Shown here: positions 21,732 to 22,852 of the stretch, one piece after another | Layout of the letters: each line of letters begins with the position of its first letter | How positions within the stretch are numbered: the stretch's first letter is position 1 | DNA from: AC-69 sp044867345 | GTDB taxonomy: Bacteria; Actinomycetota; UBA4738; HRBIN12 | NCBI GenBank assembly: GCA_044867345.1 | Contig: JBIOUU010000162.1 | Location: 1 to 22,852 of the forward strand | Reading direction: 5' to 3' | DNA: 22,852 nt | Made by a program: the position numbers and the translations under genes | The notes under the pieces: generated by a model | What the model was told of the DNA's origin: nothing | What the model saw: the letters and a program-made list of their open reading frames with translations, nothing else | Databases searched by the model: none

Positions 21732-21858
21732 CGTCCGCCCTTCGACGCCACCGAAGGGCCACTTCGTTCCGGGCCCGGTTTGCGCCCGGGGCTCCTGGGG
21801 ATGATTGGAAGCGCGCCGGCGAGATGACTGCGCCCGGCCCGGGCAGGAGGGAGGAGCC
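21732..21858. other. Divergent intergenic region, lipoprotein / small membrane protein
   Basis: 127 bp between two divergent starts. It has the palindrome CCGGGCCCGG (21769-21778), two copies of TGCGCCCGG (21781-21789 and 21829-21837) and a strong Shine-Dalgarno GGAGGGAGGAG ahead of the + strand ATG at 21859. I cannot place promoters with confidence. Confidence 0.3.
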
Positions 21859-22326
21859 ATGCCAAAGGCTTTGATCATCCTCGTGACGACGATCGTGCTG
21901 ATCGGAGTGACGGCCTACCTGATCGGCAGCCTCGTCCGGAGCATCGTTCAGGAGCGCCGAAGCAGCAACGTTCGAAAGGTCTGGAGGAACTTCGGCCTGA
22001 GCCTCGCGTTCTGCGGCCTGTTCCTCGTGAGCTGGGCCGCCCAGGGGGTTGCCGAGTGGGGCAGCTTTCGCGCCGATCAGCTCACTCGCGGCGAGCCCGT
22101 CGCATTGGGTGACTTCGTGGTCGAGTTCGGTCAGTCGACGCTCGAGAACTGGCAGTCGGAGTTCCTCCAGCTGTTCTCCTTCGTCGTCCTGTCCGCGCTG
22201 CTCATTCACCGGGGAAGCGGCGAGTCCAAGGACAGCGACGACCGGATGGAGCAGAAGATCGACGAGATCGCGAAGCGACTCGACGAGCTGGCGCCAGGGA
22301 AGGCTGCGGTCGAGGCCGGACGCTGA
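21859..22326 (+). CDS. Small membrane protein, DUF6766-like
   Basis: 155 aa from the ATG at 21859, set by a strong GGAGGGAGGAG just upstream; an in-frame ATG at 21805 lacks such a site. Three hydrophobic helices are visible: about 4-27, 48-68 and 105-122. The central block NFGLSLAFCGLFLVSWAAQGVAEW, the loop FRADQLTRGEPVALGDFV, and STLENWQSEFLQLFSFVVLSALLIHRGSGESKD match what I recall of DUF6766, a family of small bacterial membrane proteins of unknown function. A charged, probably helical or coiled-coil tail (about 128-155, DRMEQKIDEIAKRLDEL) ends the protein and should be cytoplasmic. The extra N-terminal helix before the core block appears to be an addition. No function can be assigned; neighbours do not clarify it. 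The family assignment is from memory and should be tested by a profile search. Confidence 0.72.
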   Translation: MPKALIILVTTIVLIGVTAYLIGSLVRSIVQERRSSNVRKVWRNFGLSLAFCGLFLVSWAAQGVAEWGSFRADQLTRGEPVALGDFVVEFGQSTLENWQSEFLQLFSFVVLSALLIHRGSGESKDSDDRMEQKIDEIAKRLDELAPGKAAVEAGR

Positions 22327-22370
22327 CCGGCGCGGACCCACCCGGATGGCTGCATCCGTGGGGGCTGGGG

Positions 22371-22376
22371 TACGCT
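22371..22376 (+). promoter_or_regulatory. Candidate leaderless -10 element (TACGCT) for tdh
   Basis: TACGCT fits TANNNT and lies 7 nt before the ATG at 22384. No Shine-Dalgarno and no good -35 are seen. It is one of five starts in the window with this geometry, and supports the ATG at 22384 over the one at 22396. Confidence 0.4.
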
Positions 22377-22383
22377 CGAAACG

Positions 22384-22852
22384 ATGTCCGCAACGATGCG
22401 CGCGCTCCGCAAGGTGCGCCCGGGCCCCGGCGCCGAGCTGGTCGAGGTACCCGTCCCGGAGCCGGGGGAGGGGGAGATCCTCGTCCGGGTGCACGCCGCT
22501 TCGGTGTGCGGCACCGACCTCCACATCTACGACTGGAACGAGTGGGCGGCCGCCCGGATCCGCACCCCAATGACCTTCGGGCACGAGCTTGCTGGCCACG
22601 TCGACGCCGTCGGCCCCGAGGTGCACCACATCCTGCCGGGGACCTTCGTGGCTGCCGAGACCCACATCGCCTGCGGGCATTGCTCGACCTGCCGCACCGG
22701 CCGGGCCCACATCTGCGAGAACCTACGCATCCTCGGCGTGGACACCGACGGCGCCTTCGCCGGGTACGTGGTCATCCCGGCCCAGAACGCGTGGATCGTC
22801 GGCGAGGGGATCGACCCCGACGCAGCCTCCATCATGGAGCCGTTCGGAAACG
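22384..22852 (+). CDS. tdh: L-threonine 3-dehydrogenase, zinc-dependent (3' partial)
   Basis: The first 156 residues are in the window and the frame runs off the right edge. It is a medium-chain, zinc-binding alcohol dehydrogenase fold: C42 in VCGTDLHIYDWNEW and H67-E68 in FGHELAG for the catalytic zinc, and four structural-zinc cysteines C97, C100, C103 and C111 (CGHCSTCRTGRAHIC). The DLHIYDWNEWAAARI segment, the spacing of motifs and MEPFGN near the break match threonine 3-dehydrogenase, which oxidises threonine with NAD to 2-amino-3-oxobutyrate for cleavage to glycine and acetyl-CoA. The usual partner, 2-amino-3-oxobutyrate CoA ligase (kbl), would be expected outside the window. An alternative would be a related sugar or butanediol dehydrogenase, but the WNEW loop favours threonine. 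Start chosen from the TACGCT element 7 nt upstream. Confidence 0.88.
   Translation, partial: MSATMRALRKVRPGPGAELVEVPVPEPGEGEILVRVHAASVCGTDLHIYDWNEWAAARIRTPMTFGHELAGHVDAVGPEVHHILPGTFVAAETHIACGHCSTCRTGRAHICENLRILGVDTDGAFAGYVVIPAQNAWIVGEGIDPDAASIMEPFGN

Noticed and set aside
1..22852. Search for tRNA/rRNA genes, CRISPR arrays, insertion sequences, phage or toxin-antitoxin genes
   Set aside because: By eye no cloverleaf-like sequence, regularly spaced repeats, transposase or integrase motifs were found; a tRNAscan or covariance-model run would be needed to exclude small RNAs.

Overview
The window is GC-rich bacterial chromosome with densely packed genes on both strands, almost no intergenic space, and no RNA genes, insertion sequences, phage genes or CRISPR arrays that I can see. 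The base composition, several TANNNT elements placed 6-7 nt before start codons (a leaderless-mRNA signature common in actinobacteria), a LigC-type ATP-dependent ligase and many exported lipoproteins suggest an actinobacterial (Actinomycetota) genome, probably an uncultivated soil-type lineage. That assignment is an inference; a high-GC Chloroflexota-like lineage cannot be excluded.

Layout. Bases 1-3253 (+) hold a tightly coupled run: the 3' part of a MogA/MoaB-XdhC fusion for molybdenum-enzyme maturation, a SAM methyltransferase (4-base ATGA overlap) and a secreted sulfatase (no gap). Bases 3307-7703 carry three exported phosphoesterases of the AcpA/phospholipase C family, one on + and two on -, meeting tail to tail with a 15-bp overlap. 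With the sulfatase, this puts four alkaline-phosphatase-fold hydrolases in 5.9 kb, which suggests extracytoplasmic scavenging of phosphate and sulfate esters. Next come a GT-C-like membrane protein (7769-9214) and a PotD-like solute-binding lipoprotein with a Tat-type signal (9291-10514) but no permease or ATPase beside it.

The minus-strand block 10522-13714 encodes (in reading order) a LigC-type DNA ligase, an unrecognised protein with a Gly/Arg-rich tail and a 33-bp tandem repeat, and a KamA-family radical-SAM/PLP aminomutase. Transketolase (13892-15721, +) and adenine deaminase (15728-17449, -) converge. A DEAD-box RNA helicase (17629-18822, +) diverges from the deaminase across a short region with symmetric promoter-like elements and leader hairpins. 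A PAS-GGDEF-EAL cyclic-di-GMP protein (18836-20728, -) follows, with a GCCGATAG element of sigma-28 type upstream. The window ends with a lipoprotein of unknown function (20865-21731, -), a small membrane protein resembling DUF6766 (21859-22326, +) and the 5' part of a zinc-dependent threonine dehydrogenase (22384 to the edge, +).

Most of this is ordinary core and accessory metabolism. I found no convincing new defence or mobile system. The items most worth a second look are the leaderless promoter grammar, the helicase/ade divergent regulatory region, the RGG-tailed protein between ligC and kamA, the MogA-XdhC fusion, and the hydrolase cluster.
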